64,000 nt of DNA from positions 186,001-250,000 of the forward strand of contig JACCEP010000002.1 of NCBI GenBank assembly GCA_013416395.1, in the 5' to 3' direction. A program made the translations under genes and the position numbers. This document shows, piece after piece, positions 9,552 through 19,327 of the stretch (positions are counted from its first letter, which is position 1; each line of letters begins with the position of its first letter). The DNA comes from Alcaligenaceae bacterium. GTDB lineage: Bacteria > Pseudomonadota > Gammaproteobacteria > Burkholderiales > Burkholderiaceae_B. The notes beneath the pieces were generated by a model. The model was not told the origin of the DNA and did no database searches. It worked only from the letters and a program-made list of their open reading frames with translations.

Positions 9552-10478
9552 ATGGAACTGCACGATGTGCCGGCACCGGCAAAGATAAACCTGTTTCTGC
9601 ATGTCACTGGCCGCCGCAGCGATGGCTACCATCTGTTGCAGACGGCATTTCGCTTTATTGGCCTGTACGACACGCTCTCGTTTGATACGCGGCGCGACGG
9701 GCAGGTTGTGCGTGAGGGCGAAGGGCTGTCGGGGCTGGCTGCCGAAGACGATCTGGTTGTCCGCGCTGCGCGTACGCTGCAGCGTGCCACCGGAACGCAC
9801 CAGGGCGTACAGATCCGCTATACCAAACGCATCCCCTCGGGTGCTGGTCTTGGCGGGGGGTCCAGTGACGCCGCCTCCACGCTTATTGCGCTAAACCGCC
9901 TATGGGGCACCGGGCTAGACCGCCAGCAGTTAATGGCGCTGGGCAGTACGTTGGGGGCTGATGTGCCCGTATTCATCTATGGTCAGCCGGCATTTGCGAC
10001 GGGCATCGGTGATGTTTTCGCGCCACTGTCGTTGCCTGACAACGCTTATGTTGTGGTTCAACCGCCGCAAACTGTCTCCACGGCAAGTGTATTTTCGTCA
10101 CCCGATTTGACAAGAGATTCAGCTTGCGTCAAAATGCTGTTCTTTACTGAATGGCTTAACAAAAACAAGCCGCTTAACGGTTACCGTGAAGGCGGGTTTT
10201 TTGGTCGTAATGACCTAGAGCCAGTTGTTTTTGCAAAGTATCCGCAGATACCGGCCGCCGCAAGGTGGTTGGGTCAGCAGGGTGTTAATGCAAGAATGAG
10301 CGGGTCAGGTGCGTGTCTGTTTGTCGAGTTTGTAACCATCGCACAAGCAGCAACGTTTCAGGCTCGAATTTTTGGTAATATAGACAGCCGCGAAAGCGGC
10401 AGCGTAGCGGTAATCCGTAACGCCTGGGTTTGCCCAGGTTTACATGATCACCCTCTACGGCACTGGATTAGCAGTTAG
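9552..10478 (+). CDS. ispE: 4-diphosphocytidyl-2-C-methyl-D-erythritol kinase
   Basis: GHMP-family kinase of the non-mevalonate isoprenoid pathway, phosphorylating the 2-hydroxyl of CDP-methylerythritol. The N-terminal [21 protein letters not shown] is characteristic and the ATP-binding glycine loop [15 protein letters not shown] is intact at about residue 97; a later GSGACLF matches the third GHMP motif. I start at ATG 9552, ten bases after the lolB stop, rather than the upstream TTG/ATG frame inside lolB. 308 aa is slightly longer than the usual 285-300. It is followed at once by tRNA-Gln and prs, an arrangement typical for betaproteobacteria. Confidence 0.95.
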   Translation: MELHDVPAPAKINLFLHVTGRRSDGYHLLQTAFRFIGLYDTLSFDTRRDGQVVREGEGLSGLAAEDDLVVRAARTLQRATGTHQGVQIRYTKRIPSGAGLGGGSSDAASTLIALNRLWGTGLDRQQLMALGSTLGADVPVFIYGQPAFATGIGDVFAPLSLPDNAYVVVQPPQTVSTASVFSSPDLTRDSACVKMLFFTEWLNKNKPLNGYREGGFFGRNDLEPVVFAKYPQIPAAARWLGQQGVNARMSGSGACLFVEFVTIAQAATFQARIFGNIDSRESGSVAVIRNAWVCPGLHDHPLRHWISS

Positions 10479-10481
10479 AAT

Positions 10482-10558
10482 TGGGGAATCGCCAAGCTGG
10501 TTAAGGCACAGGGTTTTGATCCCTGCATGCGAAGGTTCGAATCCTTCTTCCCCAGCCA
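10482..10558 (+). tRNA. tRNA-Gln (anticodon TTG)
   Basis: Acceptor stem TGGGGAA (10482-10488) pairs with TTCCCCA (10548-10554), then discriminator G and an encoded CCA. The anticodon stem CAGGG/CCCTG (10509-10513, 10521-10525) encloses loop TTTTGAT with anticodon TTG at 10516-10518. The T arm contains GGTTCGAATCC. The unpaired-start TGGGG acceptor form is typical of glutamine tRNA. It lies four bases after ispE. Confidence 0.97.
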
Positions 10559-10662
10559 CTTTCCAAGCCTTTTGGCTTGCTGTTAACTACAAGCTGTTGA
10601 GTCGGCCCTCAAGGTGCTGTTCAACAGCTTTGTTGTTTAACGCAACGCATCGACCATCCGCC

Positions 10663-11613
10663 ATGTCAAACGACCGCTTCATGATTTTTACCGGCACTGC
10701 TAACACTCGCTTAGCTGTCGATGTAGCAAATCACCTCGACATGTCGCTCGGGAAAATGACAGTAGGTCGTTTTTCAGACGGCGAAGTAATGGTGGAGGTC
10801 AATCAGAACGTTCGCGGCAAAGACGTGTTCGTCCTTCAACCCACGTGTGCTCCCACCAATGACAACCTCATGGAAGTCATGGTCATGGTTGACGCACTGC
10901 GCCGGGCATCCGCAGGCCGAATCACCGCCGCCATTCCCTATTTTGGTTACGCCCGTCAAGATCGCCGTCCTCGTTCGGCCCGTGTCGCCATCTCGGCCAA
11001 GATCGTAGCCAACATGCTGCAGGTCGTGGGCGTTGACCGCGTCATGACCATGGATCTGCACGCTGACCAGATCCAGGGCTTCTTCGATATCCCTGTTGAT
11101 AACGTTTATGCTGGCCCGATCTTGCTAGGCGATATCTGGCGCCGTAACTACCGTGATCTCGTGGTGGTGTCGCCTGATATCGGCGGTGTTGTACGTGCAC
11201 GCGCACTGGCCAAGCAGCTTGAGGCTGATCTGGCCATTATCGACAAACGTCGTCCGCGCGCCAATGTGTCTGAAGTCATGAATATCATCGGCGACATCGA
11301 TGGCCGTACCTGTATCATCATGGACGACATGGTCGATACCGCAGGCACCTTGTGCAAGGCCGCGCAAGCGCTCAAGGAGCGTGGCGCCGTCTCTGTGTAT
11401 GCCTATTGCACGCACCCTGTACTGTCAGGCGGAGCCGTTCAGCGCATACTTGAGTCAGAACTTGACGAGTTGGTTGTCACCGACACCATACCGCTGTCAG
11501 AGGCCGCGCGTCAGTGCAGCAAAATCCGCCAGCTGTCCTGTGCGTCACTTTTGGGCGAGACCATGCTTCGCATATCCAACGCCGAGTCGGTCAGCTCACT
11601 GTTCGTCGAATAA
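10663..11613 (+). CDS. prs: Ribose-phosphate pyrophosphokinase
   Basis: Makes PRPP from ribose-5-phosphate and ATP for nucleotide, histidine and tryptophan synthesis. The start ATG at 10663 begins [14 protein letters not shown], matching family N-termini; the longer upstream frame reads through the tRNA and is rejected. Visible are the flexible-loop region [15 protein letters not shown], the metal/PRPP segment [17 protein letters not shown] and the PRPP loop [13 protein letters not shown]. 316 aa is exactly the usual class I length. It precedes rplY. Confidence 0.97.
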   Translation: MSNDRFMIFTGTANTRLAVDVANHLDMSLGKMTVGRFSDGEVMVEVNQNVRGKDVFVLQPTCAPTNDNLMEVMVMVDALRRASAGRITAAIPYFGYARQDRRPRSARVAISAKIVANMLQVVGVDRVMTMDLHADQIQGFFDIPVDNVYAGPILLGDIWRRNYRDLVVVSPDIGGVVRARALAKQLEADLAIIDKRRPRANVSEVMNIIGDIDGRTCIIMDDMVDTAGTLCKAAQALKERGAVSVYAYCTHPVLSGGAVQRILESELDELVVTDTIPLSEAARQCSKIRQLSCASLLGETMLRISNAESVSSLFVE

Positions 11614-11656
11614 ACCTGTTTTCGCCATCTGCTGGTCGCGGCAGATGGCAATCTTG

Positions 11657-11673
11657 CGCAGCCTAAGGCTGCG
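11657..11673 (+). terminator. Short hairpin between prs and rplY
   Basis: CGCAGCC-TAA-GGCTGCG forms a perfect 7-bp stem 40 bases after prs, followed by TTCT only. It may act as a weak terminator or an attenuator ahead of rplY; the T-run is too poor for a firm call. Confidence 0.35.
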
Positions 11674-11718
11674 TTCTACCAACAAGGCTATCTGCCTTCT
11701 GTTATTTGGAGTTTTTCC

Positions 11719-12354
11719 ATGCAATTTAATGCCACTTCGCGCAGCGTCAAGGGTACGAGTGCGAGCCGCCGCCTACGCCGCGCTGGCCGTGTGCCGGGTA
11801 TTGTCTACGGTGGTAAAGACGACGCCATCAGCGTCGAATTTGACCACAACGAAATCTTCCACGCGCTGCGCAAAGAAGAGTTCCACGCTTCCATTCTCGA
11901 CATGAAACTTGACGGTAAAGGTAAAGGCCAGCCCGTGTTGCTGCGCGCCGTTCAATGGCACCCCTACAAGGCGTTGGTGCTGCATGTTGACTTCCAGCGT
12001 GTCGATGCTAAGCAAACCCTCACCACTAAAGTGCCCCTGCACTTCATCAACGGTGATCTCTCGCCTGCCGTCAAGCTTGAAGCCCAGATCATCAGCCAGG
12101 TGCTGACCGAGCTCGAGATCACTTGCCTGCCTTCCGATCTGCCCCAGTCCATTCAAGTCGATCTTGCCAACATGCCTGCCGGCGGCAATATTTACCTGTC
12201 AGACCTAGTGCTGCCTGAAGGCGTTACGCATACCGTTCACGGTGCGGAAGACGACCTGGTCATCGCTGCTGCATTGGCCAAGAAAGGCGCCGGTACTGCC
12301 GCTGCTGAAGGCGAAGAGGCCGAAGGCGAAGCTGGCGAAAACAGCGCCGAGTAA
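11719..12354 (+). CDS. rplY: 50S ribosomal protein L25 (bL25, CTC form)
   Basis: 5S rRNA-binding ribosomal protein of the general stress protein CTC type. The N-terminal L25 domain (NATSRSVKGTSASRRLRRAG then VPGIVYGG) is followed by the C-terminal beta domain with LPSDLPQSIQVDLANM, and a low-complexity Ala/Glu-rich acidic tail. 211 aa is normal for the two-domain form found in betaproteobacteria. A GGAG ribosome-binding sequence lies upstream of ATG 11719. It sits between prs and pth, its usual neighbours. Confidence 0.96.
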   Translation: MQFNATSRSVKGTSASRRLRRAGRVPGIVYGGKDDAISVEFDHNEIFHALRKEEFHASILDMKLDGKGKGQPVLLRAVQWHPYKALVLHVDFQRVDAKQTLTTKVPLHFINGDLSPAVKLEAQIISQVLTELEITCLPSDLPQSIQVDLANMPAGGNIYLSDLVLPEGVTHTVHGAEDDLVIAAALAKKGAGTAAAEGEEAEGEAGENSAE

Positions 12355-12370
12355 GCTGCTGTCGCCGGGC

Positions 12371-12400
12371 CAGGCGCTGTTTCTTCGGGGCCAGCGCCTG
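12371..12400 (+). repeat. 9-bp inverted repeat after rplY
   Basis: CAGGCGCTG (12371-12379) and CAGCGCCTG (12392-12400) are perfect inverted copies with a 12-base loop, just upstream of the intrinsic terminator. The two hairpins together form the rplY 3' end. Confidence 0.5.
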
Positions 12401-12406
12401 TCTTTC

Positions 12407-12446
12407 AAAACCCCTGTCAGGCCATTGCGGCCAACAGGGGTTTTTT
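12407..12446 (+). terminator. Intrinsic terminator of rplY
   Basis: CCCCTGT (12411-12417) pairs with ACAGGGG (12434-12440), followed by six T; AAAA precedes the stem. It lies just before pth, separating prs-rplY from the pth transcript. Confidence 0.8.
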
Positions 12447-12461
12447 GTGTAGACTCTGACT

Positions 12462-13061
12462 ATGACCACGCAAGCCATACGTCTTATCATTGGCCTGGGC
12501 AACCCCGGGCCCGAGTACGAAGTTACCCGACATAACGCGGGTTTCTGGCTGGCCGATCACCTGGCCGATGATCTTAAAGCTTCGTTCTCGCTTGAGAAAG
12601 CTTTTTCCGCCTGGGTTGCTAAAGCAAGGTTCGATGGCGAAGCCGTGATCCTGGCTAAACCGACCACGTTCATGAATAAGTCGGGTCAGGCAGCCGGGGC
12701 CTTAATGCGGTTTTACAAACTGGCACCTGAGCAGGTGCTTGTGCTGCACGACGAACTTGATTTGATGCCCGGGCAAGCCAAGCTCAAGCGTGGGGGAGGG
12801 CATGCTGGCCATAATGGCTTGCGTGATATTCAGTCCGCCTTCGGCAGCAGTGATTTCTGGCGCTTGCGCTTAGGCATCGGGCATCCGCGTTCGCTAGGGC
12901 TCAATCAACAAGTTGTCAATTTTGTACTGGGCGCGCCACGCCGCGAAGAGCAAACTGAAATCGAAAAAGTAATTGATCGTTGTCGGGCCGTATTACCCGC
13001 GCTGCTGCGAGGTGAGTTTGTTCAGGCGACCAATCAATTGCATGAGGGTAATCGTGGTTGA
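12462..13061 (+). CDS. pth: Peptidyl-tRNA hydrolase
   Basis: Releases tRNA from prematurely dropped peptidyl-tRNA. The catalytic histidine is in [16 protein letters not shown], the conserved Asn in TFMNKSG, the Asp in [11 protein letters not shown], and the lid/nucleic-acid region is [17 protein letters not shown]. 199 aa is standard. It begins 16 bp after the rplY terminator and precedes a CPBP protease and ychF; pth-ychF proximity is widely conserved. Confidence 0.97.
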   Translation: MTTQAIRLIIGLGNPGPEYEVTRHNAGFWLADHLADDLKASFSLEKAFSAWVAKARFDGEAVILAKPTTFMNKSGQAAGALMRFYKLAPEQVLVLHDELDLMPGQAKLKRGGGHAGHNGLRDIQSAFGSSDFWRLRLGIGHPRSLGLNQQVVNFVLGAPRREEQTEIEKVIDRCRAVLPALLRGEFVQATNQLHEGNRG

Positions 13062-13154
13062 CCGGGCAGGTCCGGCAGCCTGTATGATTTGCCCGTCTCT
13101 GAGTACTGTTGCAGCGCCGTCCTGGCGGTATGCCGACTCTGTCAGGGGGCTAGC

Positions 13155-13940
13155 ATGACTGTAGATTCACCCGTATTGGTTAAACCGCCCAAGCCGCGGT
13201 TCCGCGATGAATTCGCCGATTTCGCTCGATTTGTGGTGCGGCCAAGCTTCACTCCCCGCCTGCCGCCCCGTGAAATCGAAAATGGGTGGATACAAGACTG
13301 GTTTCCTTCCGTCCCGCTCGTGGGCCTATTCAAATGGGCCCTGTTTCTATGGGTAGTCAACCTGATCCTGTTCGGGCCTATAGCCGTGTGGGCGGCTACG
13401 TCCAGCGGTGCGACCCACAGGCTGGACGTTTACAATATGCCCTGGTTGCAGGCATTGATTTGGGCGCCCATCGTCGAAGAGCTGGTTTTTCGCTATGGCA
13501 TGCGGCGCCCAGCCTACGCGTGGTGGCTGGCTCCCATTGCCACGGTGGCAATGCTGCTGGGGCCAAAGTGGCCTGGTATCCTGTTGATTGCCGCCGTACT
13601 CGTAATGTGCTGGGCTCCGTATTTATCAGGAGCCAAATGGGCCAGACGTTCAACGCCCTGGCGCTGGCGGCTATATTATTGGCGCGCCTTTCCGGTGGTG
13701 TTTCATCTGGCATCACTTTTGTTTGCCGCCGTGCACCTTTACAACTTCAAGCTTCATCATACGGCGTGGTGGTTGTTGCCGCTGCTGGTATTGCCGCAGT
13801 GGCTGACGGGGCTGGTGCTGGGTTGGCAGCGATGCCGGCGAGGCATAGGCGCGTCCATGCTGCTGCACTGTATTTTTAATTCTGGTCCGCTACTGGTCGT
13901 ATGGATATTGCTGCAGATTGCGGGAGACGCGCTGACCTGA
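13155..13940 (+). CDS. CPBP-family intramembrane glutamic endopeptidase
   Basis: Multi-pass membrane protein with the CPBP (Abi/Rce1-like) motifs in order: EELVFR (catalytic glutamates and Arg), a later FAAVH, and HCIFN near the C-terminus. At least five or six hydrophobic helices are visible. I start at ATG 13155 (MTVDSPVLV) because the upstream TTG frame adds 22 unrelated residues. 261 aa is in the family range. Substrate unknown; members process or scaffold membrane proteins. It sits between pth and ychF. Confidence 0.85.
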   Translation: MTVDSPVLVKPPKPRFRDEFADFARFVVRPSFTPRLPPREIENGWIQDWFPSVPLVGLFKWALFLWVVNLILFGPIAVWAATSSGATHRLDVYNMPWLQALIWAPIVEELVFRYGMRRPAYAWWLAPIATVAMLLGPKWPGILLIAAVLVMCWAPYLSGAKWARRSTPWRWRLYYWRAFPVVFHLASLLFAAVHLYNFKLHHTAWWLLPLLVLPQWLTGLVLGWQRCRRGIGASMLLHCIFNSGPLLVVWILLQIAGDALT

Positions 13941-14088
13941 CTGATTGCGCCGGGGTGTTGCCGAAAATTGAGCCGGTGTATTGCCCAAGTTTGAGACAGC
14001 TCGGTCTATTGTTGTGCTCGCGGCAAATCTGCCAGCGAACTACTACAATAGCTTCTTTTCGAAATATTCTTTATTTTTCAGGATACTC

Positions 14089-15180
<1,092 letters not shown>

Positions 15181-15192
15181 ACGGAATAGTCG

Positions 15193-15214
15193 GTTCCACG
15201 AGATTTCGTGGAAC
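15193..15214 (+). terminator. Hairpin downstream of ychF
   Basis: GTTCCACGA-GATT-TCGTGGAAC is a perfect 9-bp stem with a 4-base loop, 12 bases after the ychF stop. There is no T-run, so it may be a processing or Rho-assisted end rather than a true intrinsic terminator. It marks the left edge of the accessory patch. Confidence 0.45.
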
Positions 15215-15217
15215 AAG

Positions 15218-15304
15218 ATGCGTTATCAGCGTGGTGCATGTTTTACAGAGAAGGACATCAAACGTCTCATTGAGGCTGCCGCTGCGACCAAAGGTGCTGT
15301 TTAA
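15218..15304 (+). pseudogene. Possible short remnant of a small accessory or phage-type protein
   Basis: A 28-codon open frame (MRYQRGACFTEKDIKRLIEA then AAATKGAV, stop TAA) directly after the ychF hairpin. The FTEKDIKRLIEAA helix resembles the start of many small phage-type proteins, but it stops early and no strong ribosome-binding site is seen. The rest of 15305-15573 holds no gene I can support. Low confidence; it may be chance. Confidence 0.2.
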
Positions 15305-15573
15305 GTTTTGCAGCCGCGTGAAGGCTGGTAAGTGGCTTAAATTCCGGGGGGAATTCACCATGAGACAGATGGCAGGCTGCACTCTGCGACAGAGTCAACA
15401 GGTTGTTGCCTTTGTGTTTAACACGCTGCGCATACGAAGCAGCCATCATATCGACACGTTGGCACCACTGATATGGCGCAATGCGCCCGCTTGCTCTCTC
15501 AATGTCGACAGTATGCAGAGATGGACGCGACCATGGCTGCCGACGCAAAATATCCATTGATGAGGACCCATTC

Positions 15574-17295
15574 ATGCGTTCTGTAGCCCAGATAGAAGCG
15601 TTACTGCCAGAGTTGGAGCTGTACGTTGCGGATGACATGGAAGACCAGGATCTCGACTTCAAACAATGGGATACGCAAAGCCGAGACAAGGCTGTGAAGA
15701 CCTTGGTACAGATGGCCGTGTGCATGGCTAATGGTGGCGGTGGCACGGTTGTATTCGGTGTGGCTGACCGAGTGAAGGGGCGCAGTCGTGCGATCTTGGG
15801 CGTCCCGCCGGAAATTGACACAAATATGCTCAAGGCGGCAATCTACGATCAGACTGATCCGAAAATCATGCCTGTGTTTGAAGAGCTGTCGGTGTCGGAG
15901 GGCACCGGGCGCTTGTTGCTGATGCAGATTCATCCAGGCATGCCACCCTATACCGATAGGGCAGGCAAGGGTACCATCCGAATCGGTAAGGGTTGCCAGC
16001 CTCTGACTGGCACACTGCGCCGTAAGATTGGCGTGGAAACAGGCGAGACAGACTATACCGGCCAGCTTGTTGCTGAGGCCAACCCTCGATTTCTATCGGC
16101 GACCGCGCTGGAGGCCTTGCGGAATCAGGCGCGTCGGGAACGCGCACCCGATGAGCTTCTCAGGCTGGGTGATATAGAGCTTTTGCGTACCCTGGGTCTG
16201 ATCAAGAACGGCAGCTTGACCCGGGCAGCGCTGCTCTTGGCGGGAACGGAGGAAGCGATTCGCGAATATGTGCCTGGCCACGGATGGACCTTTCTGCACA
16301 TGGCCTCCGACACTGATTACGCCAATCGCGAAGACCGTGTCAGTGCCTTGCCCCTGGCGGTGCAGCGGCTGGAAGAGCTACTGTTGCCGTTCAACCCGAT
16401 CACGACTTACAAGCAAAGCCTGTTCCACTACGAATATCGCACCTGGCCGGAAATTGCCTTGCGCGAGGCGCTGATGAACGCATTTTGTCACGCGGATCTG
16501 CGGATTGCGGGGCCGGTGATGATAAAGCTGTACCGTGACCGGCTGGAGATCAGCAACAACGGCGGGTTTATCGCAGGTATTACGCCCGAGAATATCCTGC
16601 ACCATCAGCCTGCGGCCCGGAACCCCCTGTTGGTAGAAGCGCTCACCCGTTTGCGTTTGGTCAACCGCAGCAATCTCGGCATCAACCGAATGTTTTCATC
16701 GTTGCTAGTGGAAGGCAAGGAGCCACCGGTGATTCGTGAGATCGGTGATTCTGTACTGGTCAGTTTTGCCAAGCGGGAGTTCGATGCTGCCATGCGCCTT
16801 TTTGTCGCCGAAGAAGCGGAGAAAGGCCATATTCTGGGCGTGGATGAACTGCTGTTGTTGGGCCACTTGCGCCAGCATCCCGAGGTAGATACCGCAGCGG
16901 CTGCAGTTTTGTGCCAGCGTAGTGAAGCCGAAATCCGGGAACGTTTGTCCGGCATGGAGTCCAATGGCTATGTCAAGCATGGGGGCACGGGCAGGGGGAC
17001 TTATTGGTGTCTGTCACCGGCGCTGTATCGCCGATTGACGGGCGATGGGCAGGGCGAAAAACGTCGTCGTATCGATTGGGACGCGGCCAAGGTTCGTGTG
17101 CTCAGCATCCTGATGGAGCGTGCCAAGCGGGGCGAGCCCGGTTTGAGCAACCAGGAAATCCGGCAGATCACGCACTATGATCGTAGTCAGGTGAGGCGGC
17201 TGATGCAGGAACTCCAGGTGGAGCATCCGGATCTGCAGCAAGTGGGTGAGCGCCGCTGGACCCGCTATGAATATATCAATGCGCGTGAGCATTGA
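15574..17295 (+). CDS. AlbA_2 (Schlafen-like) DNA-binding/HATPase_c_4 regulator-like protein
   Basis: A 573-aa protein with an N-terminal Schlafen AlbA_2 domain (DFKQWD, then MAVCMANGGGGTVVFGVADR, about residues 20-130). A central ATPase-like region of the RecG-related HATPase_c_4 type follows (REALMNAFCHADLR, DRLEISNNGGF, NPLLVEALTRLRLVNRSN). Two C-terminal winged-helix-like segments end the protein. ATG 15574 is preceded by GAGGAC; a longer frame from 15481 adds unrelated residues. The reading frame is intact, unlike the remnants that follow. Such proteins often accompany type I restriction loci. The biochemical role is not known; transcriptional or nucleic-acid-directed functions are possible. 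Confidence 0.8.
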   Translation: MRSVAQIEALLPELELYVADDMEDQDLDFKQWDTQSRDKAVKTLVQMAVCMANGGGGTVVFGVADRVKGRSRAILGVPPEIDTNMLKAAIYDQTDPKIMPVFEELSVSEGTGRLLLMQIHPGMPPYTDRAGKGTIRIGKGCQPLTGTLRRKIGVETGETDYTGQLVAEANPRFLSATALEALRNQARRERAPDELLRLGDIELLRTLGLIKNGSLTRAALLLAGTEEAIREYVPGHGWTFLHMASDTDYANREDRVSALPLAVQRLEELLLPFNPITTYKQSLFHYEYRTWPEIALREALMNAFCHADLRIAGPVMIKLYRDRLEISNNGGFIAGITPENILHHQPAARNPLLVEALTRLRLVNRSNLGINRMFSSLLVEGKEPPVIREIGDSVLVSFAKREFDAAMRLFVAEEAEKGHILGVDELLLLGHLRQHPEVDTAAAAVLCQRSEAEIRERLSGMESNGYVKHGGTGRGTYWCLSPALYRRLTGDGQGEKRRRIDWDAAKVRVLSILMERAKRGEPGLSNQEIRQITHYDRSQVRRLMQELQVEHPDLQQVGERRWTRYEYINAREH

Positions 17296-17501
17296 TTCGC
17301 GCATAGAATTGGTTCTATGCGATTTTTATGCAATTTTGCATACGGATGCTCATAGACGATCGCACGATCAGTGCATAGCTACCTGCATAAGGGCAGCGAC
17401 ACTTAATCTGAGTACATACACGAGTACAAATCGATAGTGCTTCAGGTAGACTTTTTTTATCAATGGTTTATCAAACAATTTTCCATTCAACGTCTGATCT
17501 G

Positions 17502-17520
17502 AGGGGCTTGTTGCCCCTTT
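17502..17520 (+). terminator. Weak hairpin downstream of the AlbA_2 gene
   Basis: AGGGGC-TTGTT-GCCCCT followed by TT. It is short but could end the AlbA_2 transcript. From 17296 to here there is only AT-rich DNA without a supported gene. Confidence 0.35.
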
Positions 17521-17668
17521 GTGTGCGGTTCCATTGTCGTTTGCCTTTGCCATGGATGGGAGACTGAGAATCGGGTACTCAATGAATAAATGGAGTAATT
17601 TTTAATTTAATTACCCACTTTTTCATGAAGACTCATACGTCTCTTCCTTCCGATCAGCTTTAACAGGC

Positions 17669-17785
17669 CCGCAAACTTGTAAGTGGTATGCGGCCAAGGC
17701 TATCGAGCACAACTGATCGCGCAACGTGCTGGTGATGCAGATCGAACGAGAGCTGGGCAACTCCATGAGCAAGGGTGCCGAGGAA
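17669..17785 (+). pseudogene. Remnant resembling the C-terminal part of a DUF1016/YhcG-type nuclease
   Basis: In the frame of 17684 the DNA reads WYAAKAIEHN, stop, SRNVLVMQIERELGN. The family normally has WYxxxAIEHGWSRNVLxxQIE, so TGA at 17714-17716 stands exactly where the conserved tryptophan codon TGG belongs. Homology fades after ERELGN and no 5' part exists upstream. The recognition is by eye. DUF1016 genes are frequent in type I restriction-modification loci, which fits the HsdR-like remnant that follows. Confidence 0.55.
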
Positions 17786-17798
17786 TGATGCGCAGGGC

Positions 17799-18010
17799 CT
17801 GCACTACGGCGTCGCCAGCACGCCGGAACAGTTCTTCGTGCAGTGGCGGAGAGCAACCATCAGCTGCGGCAACAGTCGGCGCCTTGCTGGATCGCCCCTT
17901 GGTACAGACGGGCGACAAGACGCGGTTGCTGGACTTGCTTCATAACTTCGTAAACTTTGATGCGGGCTTCAAGAAGGTGCACAGCCACCATCAGCCCTTC
18001 CATATTTTTC
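17799..18010 (+). pseudogene. Frameshifted remnant resembling a type I restriction subunit HsdR fragment
   Basis: In one frame 17799-17849 reads LHYGVASTPEQFFVQWR. In a second frame 17881-18010 reads LLDRPLVQTGDKTRLLDLLH then NFVNFDAGFKKV..HHQPF. This order (STPxxFFxW, then LLDLLxxFVxFE, then KKxARYHQ) is that of HsdR proteins between the nuclease and helicase parts, so at least one frameshift separates the pieces and both ends are missing. It is a short, decayed fragment; identification is tentative. Confidence 0.45.
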
Positions 18011-18171
18011 GGCCGTTCATGTAATTACGTCACGTGATTTTCTCGCTTATCGCCACTTGCAGGGAATTAATTTCTACAAACAAGGGTTTTGCGTGTAAAT
18101 AAGGCAATAATTTTTTAAGCTTAAAGAATTAAAATAGTGATATTGCCATTCAAGACACTGTTATAAAACTC

Positions 18172-18396
18172 ATGAAAAATTTCTCTCAGCTTTTTACCAA
18201 ACACCCGAGCTCTGTCGGTGAATCCTACCTGCAACACATGAAGGTGTCGTTTTCTTTCGCGCTGACCATGCTGGGTAGTGGTGTGGCTGCCATCGTTCAT
18301 GGTGTTTTGCCTTTTTGCTTTGTGAAAACTGGCAGTACGAATATCACCAATTTGTACAAAAGAATGGTCGCGCATCGTGACAGCCGTGTAGGCTAG
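18172..18396 (+). CDS. DUF6356 family small membrane protein
   Basis: A 74-aa protein beginning MKNFSQLFTKHPSSVGESY, followed by HMKVSFSFALTMLGSGVAA and a hydrophobic helix IVHGVLPFCF, then VKTGSTNITNLYKRMV. The pattern FTxHPxSVGESYxxHM...GxxxxVHxxxPxxFxxTGS matches the DUF6356 family common in proteobacteria. One or two membrane segments are likely. Function unknown. It is intact, in contrast to the fragments just upstream, and marks the return to ordinary chromosomal genes. The 288 bases from 18397 to 18684 hold nothing I can support. Confidence 0.75.
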   Translation: MKNFSQLFTKHPSSVGESYLQHMKVSFSFALTMLGSGVAAIVHGVLPFCFVKTGSTNITNLYKRMVAHRDSRVG

Positions 18397-18684
18397 TTAT
18401 TGCCAGACGTGGAGTGGTCGCTGCATTGATCACCCACGTTACGTGCACCATTGAGACGATATTGTGCAGCGGCTTTATGATGAAGCACTAAGGCGCTTCT
18501 TCTCACTGTCGCTAAGTGCGGGCGACGTTAACAGAAGGCAAGGTATGATGGTTATCGCCTTCGCATAGCGTTGGCGCGTATGACAGCCACCACGTATTTG
18601 ATGCGCATGGCGCGCCAGATACCTTCGGCTTCAAACTCAGCGGGCTGTCAAAAAACAACTATCTGATCAAAAGGCTTTCCTGTC

Positions 18685-19101
18685 ATGAGCGACCTCCACA
18701 ACCGTATTTCTGCCAGTTTCGATGCGCAGGGCTTGATGGCCACACTGGGCGCACAGCTTGTCCTGGTCGAAGAGGGGGAAGTGCAAATCGCGTTACCCTT
18801 TTCGAAGGGGCTTTCGCAGCAACATGGTTACGTTCATGCGGGTGCGATTACCAGTGTGGTGGACAGCGCCTGCGGGTATGCCGCATTGAGCATGGCGCCA
18901 CACGGGTACGAGGTGGTTACCGCCGAGTTCAAAATAAATTTCATGCGGCCCGCCATGGGTGACCGGTTTGTCGCCATTGGCAAAGTAATCAATGCAGGCA
19001 AACTGCTCACCGTTTGTGCTGGAGAAGTGCATGCGTATTCTGGCGCAACCGTAAAGGTGATTGCTGCCATGCAAGCGACCATTGTGAACGTGCGTAGCTA
19101 A
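18685..19101 (+). CDS. PaaI-family hot-dog fold thioesterase
   Basis: A 138-aa protein of the PaaI/YdiI-like acyl-CoA thioesterase group. The QQHGYVHAGAITSVVDSACGYAA segment, split as HGYVHAGAI (catalytic loop) and VVDSACGYAAL (hot-dog helix with catalytic Asp), is diagnostic, followed by TAEFKINFMRPA. It probably acts as a cytoplasmic homotetramer. The acyl substrate is unknown. It lies upstream of serA, separated by 226 bp. Confidence 0.87.
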   Translation: MSDLHNRISASFDAQGLMATLGAQLVLVEEGEVQIALPFSKGLSQQHGYVHAGAITSVVDSACGYAALSMAPHGYEVVTAEFKINFMRPAMGDRFVAIGKVINAGKLLTVCAGEVHAYSGATVKVIAAMQATIVNVRS

Positions 19102-19327
19102 ACGACAAAACGGTCAAAATAGCCAAAGAGGAAAAAACCATACAGGCGTGCGCTTATACAGCGCAAACGCCAATGCTTTGACCCGAAAATCGTTTCTGGA
19201 CGGCTTGTCGAGCCCTATATATCTGACAGCTATTTATAAACCCTTATTCAATAATGGCTTCACAAGCATTCAGGCCTAAAATAGTCCACAATAAACGTTT
19301 TTCGTTTTGACTAGCCTGGATCCATCA

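Noticed and set aside
10444-10662. N-terminal extension of Prs reading through tRNA-Gln
   Set aside because: The tRNA is complete; family N-termini begin at MSNDRFMIF.
17683-18024. Continuous 113-aa gene on the plus strand
   Set aside because: Only its last third resembles a protein (HsdR-like); the first part is out of frame with the DUF1016-like remnant, so it is a composite of decayed pieces.
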